Origin: Ilyomonas sp964249755
GTDB lineage: Bacteria; Bacteroidota; Bacteroidia; Chitinophagales; Chitinophagaceae
NCBI GenBank assembly: GCA_964249755.1
Contig: CAXUDB010000002.1
Span: 1,302,001-1,366,000 of the forward strand
Direction of reading: 5' to 3'
Length of the DNA stretch: 64,000 nucleotides
Positions 63,769-64,000 of this stretch are shown here, piece by piece (position 1 is the first letter of the stretch; every line of letters begins with the position of its first letter). The notes beneath the pieces are model-generated. The model saw only the letters and a list, made by a program, of their open reading frames with translations, was not told the origin of the DNA and made no database searches. The translations under genes and the position numbers were made by a program.

Positions 63769-63933
63769 TCAATCTAAAAAGAAGTTAGCTCTTTTCATTT
63801 CCATTTTAGCTGTTTTCTCCTCCATGTTAGCTGTTTTCTCCTCCATGTTAGCTGTTTTCGTCTTCATTTTAGGTGTTTTCTCTTTCATGTTAGCTAAAAT
63901 GAATTTGGAAACAGCTAAAACAAACTTCTGCAT
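63769..63933 (-). CDS. Small ORF with heptapeptide repeats (54 aa)
   Basis: A minus-strand frame from ATG 63933 to TGA 63769-63771 encodes 54 residues. After a hydrophobic start (FVLAVSKFILANM) it consists of heptads: KEKTPKM, KTKTANM, EEKTANM, EEKTAKM, then EMKRANF. The heptads follow the 21-bp DNA repeat exactly. The opposite strand is also open (84 residues from 63695, hydrophobic), so which strand, if any, is translated cannot be decided by eye. Confidence 0.35.
   Translation of the reverse strand: MQKFVLAVSKFILANMKEKTPKMKTKTANMEEKTANMEEKTAKMEMKRANFFLD
63800..63904. repeat. 21-bp tandem repeat, five copies
   Basis: Five tandem units of 21 bp at 63800-63820, 63821-63841, 63842-63862, 63863-63883 and 63884-63904, consensus TCCATGTTAGCTGTTTTCTCC; units 2 and 3 differ at few positions and the outer ones are more diverged. 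A sixth, weaker unit may precede at 63779. Unit length is a multiple of three, so a reading frame is kept when copies are gained or lost. Confidence 0.85.
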
Positions 63934-64000
63934 CGTTCTTTCTTGCTAAAAACTCTATGTTTAGGTTGATGGAAGGCTTAAACGCTGGAAGAAAAGAATG

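Noticed and set aside
63800..63904. Tandem repeat as a CRISPR array
   Set aside because: The units are directly adjacent with no unique spacers, and no cas genes are present.
63695..63949. 84-codon hydrophobic plus-strand frame at the right edge as a membrane protein gene
   Set aside because: Its second half is simply the 21-bp repeat read on that strand; nothing else supports it over the minus-strand reading.

Overview
The window looks like a chromosomal segment of a Bacteroidota bacterium, most likely of the Chitinophagaceae type. It carries the type IX secretion translocon gene sprA next to ruvA, a PorP/SprF-type protein, two proteins with C-terminal type IX sorting domains, the block parA-parB-DUF5683-dapB, a moxR/DUF58 block and several promoters of the form TTG-N19-TAnnTTTG. 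The genus cannot be fixed from the sequence alone.

Layout. 1-6431 is the right part of a prophage or prophage remnant (terminase-small-like protein, small unknown genes, a 1304-residue tape measure protein). It ends in a reverse-strand two-gene cargo cassette (6442-8288: a DUF4062 protein and an unknown partner). Next to the cassette is an unusual 173-nt tRNA-like RNA (8348-8520) with its own promoter and terminator. From about 8.6 kb the sequence is ordinary chromosome: an Lrp regulator, an ABC exporter and a Kir-type potassium channel (8.6-12.2 kb); a gene-poor stretch with a possible small RNA (12.8-13.6 kb); an outer-membrane barrel, FtsK, a secreted sugar dehydrogenase, SprA and RuvA, all on the minus strand (13.6-27.4 kb); a small gene broken by a stop codon, a FUSC transporter, PanC and a BlaI/M56 pair (27.5-33.9 kb); dapB, DUF5683, parB and parA (33.9-37.2 kb); a type IX cargo protein, a BioF-like enzyme, PorP and Upp (37.4-41.4 kb); and an RDD / SpoIIM / DUF4129 / DUF4350 / MoxR / DUF58 block (41.6-47.9 kb).

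The last part holds an FAD-dependent oxidoreductase, a decayed histidine-kinase gene, a tmRNA divergent from a membrane-bound MutS-like ATPase, PyrG with a clear promoter, small basic proteins, a Gfo/Idh/MocA oxidoreductase, a coupled pair resembling class I and class II terpene enzymes (57.9-60.1 kb), free-methionine sulfoxide reductase, a DUF502 membrane protein, citrate synthase, a Coa1-like gene between inverted repeats, and a 21-bp tandem repeat at the right edge.

Most interesting items: (1) the tRNA-like transcription unit beside the prophage; (2) the two-gene cassette at the prophage end, a possible defence module; (3) the translationally coupled pair at 57881-60078, with terpene-synthase-like Asp motifs in one protein and a DADD motif in an exported partner; (4) a possible small RNA at about 13004-13188; (5) promoter boxes lying only 5-10 bases before start codons, suggesting leaderless or very short-leader mRNAs. 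All functional statements rest on motifs and gene order seen by eye; no database search was run.
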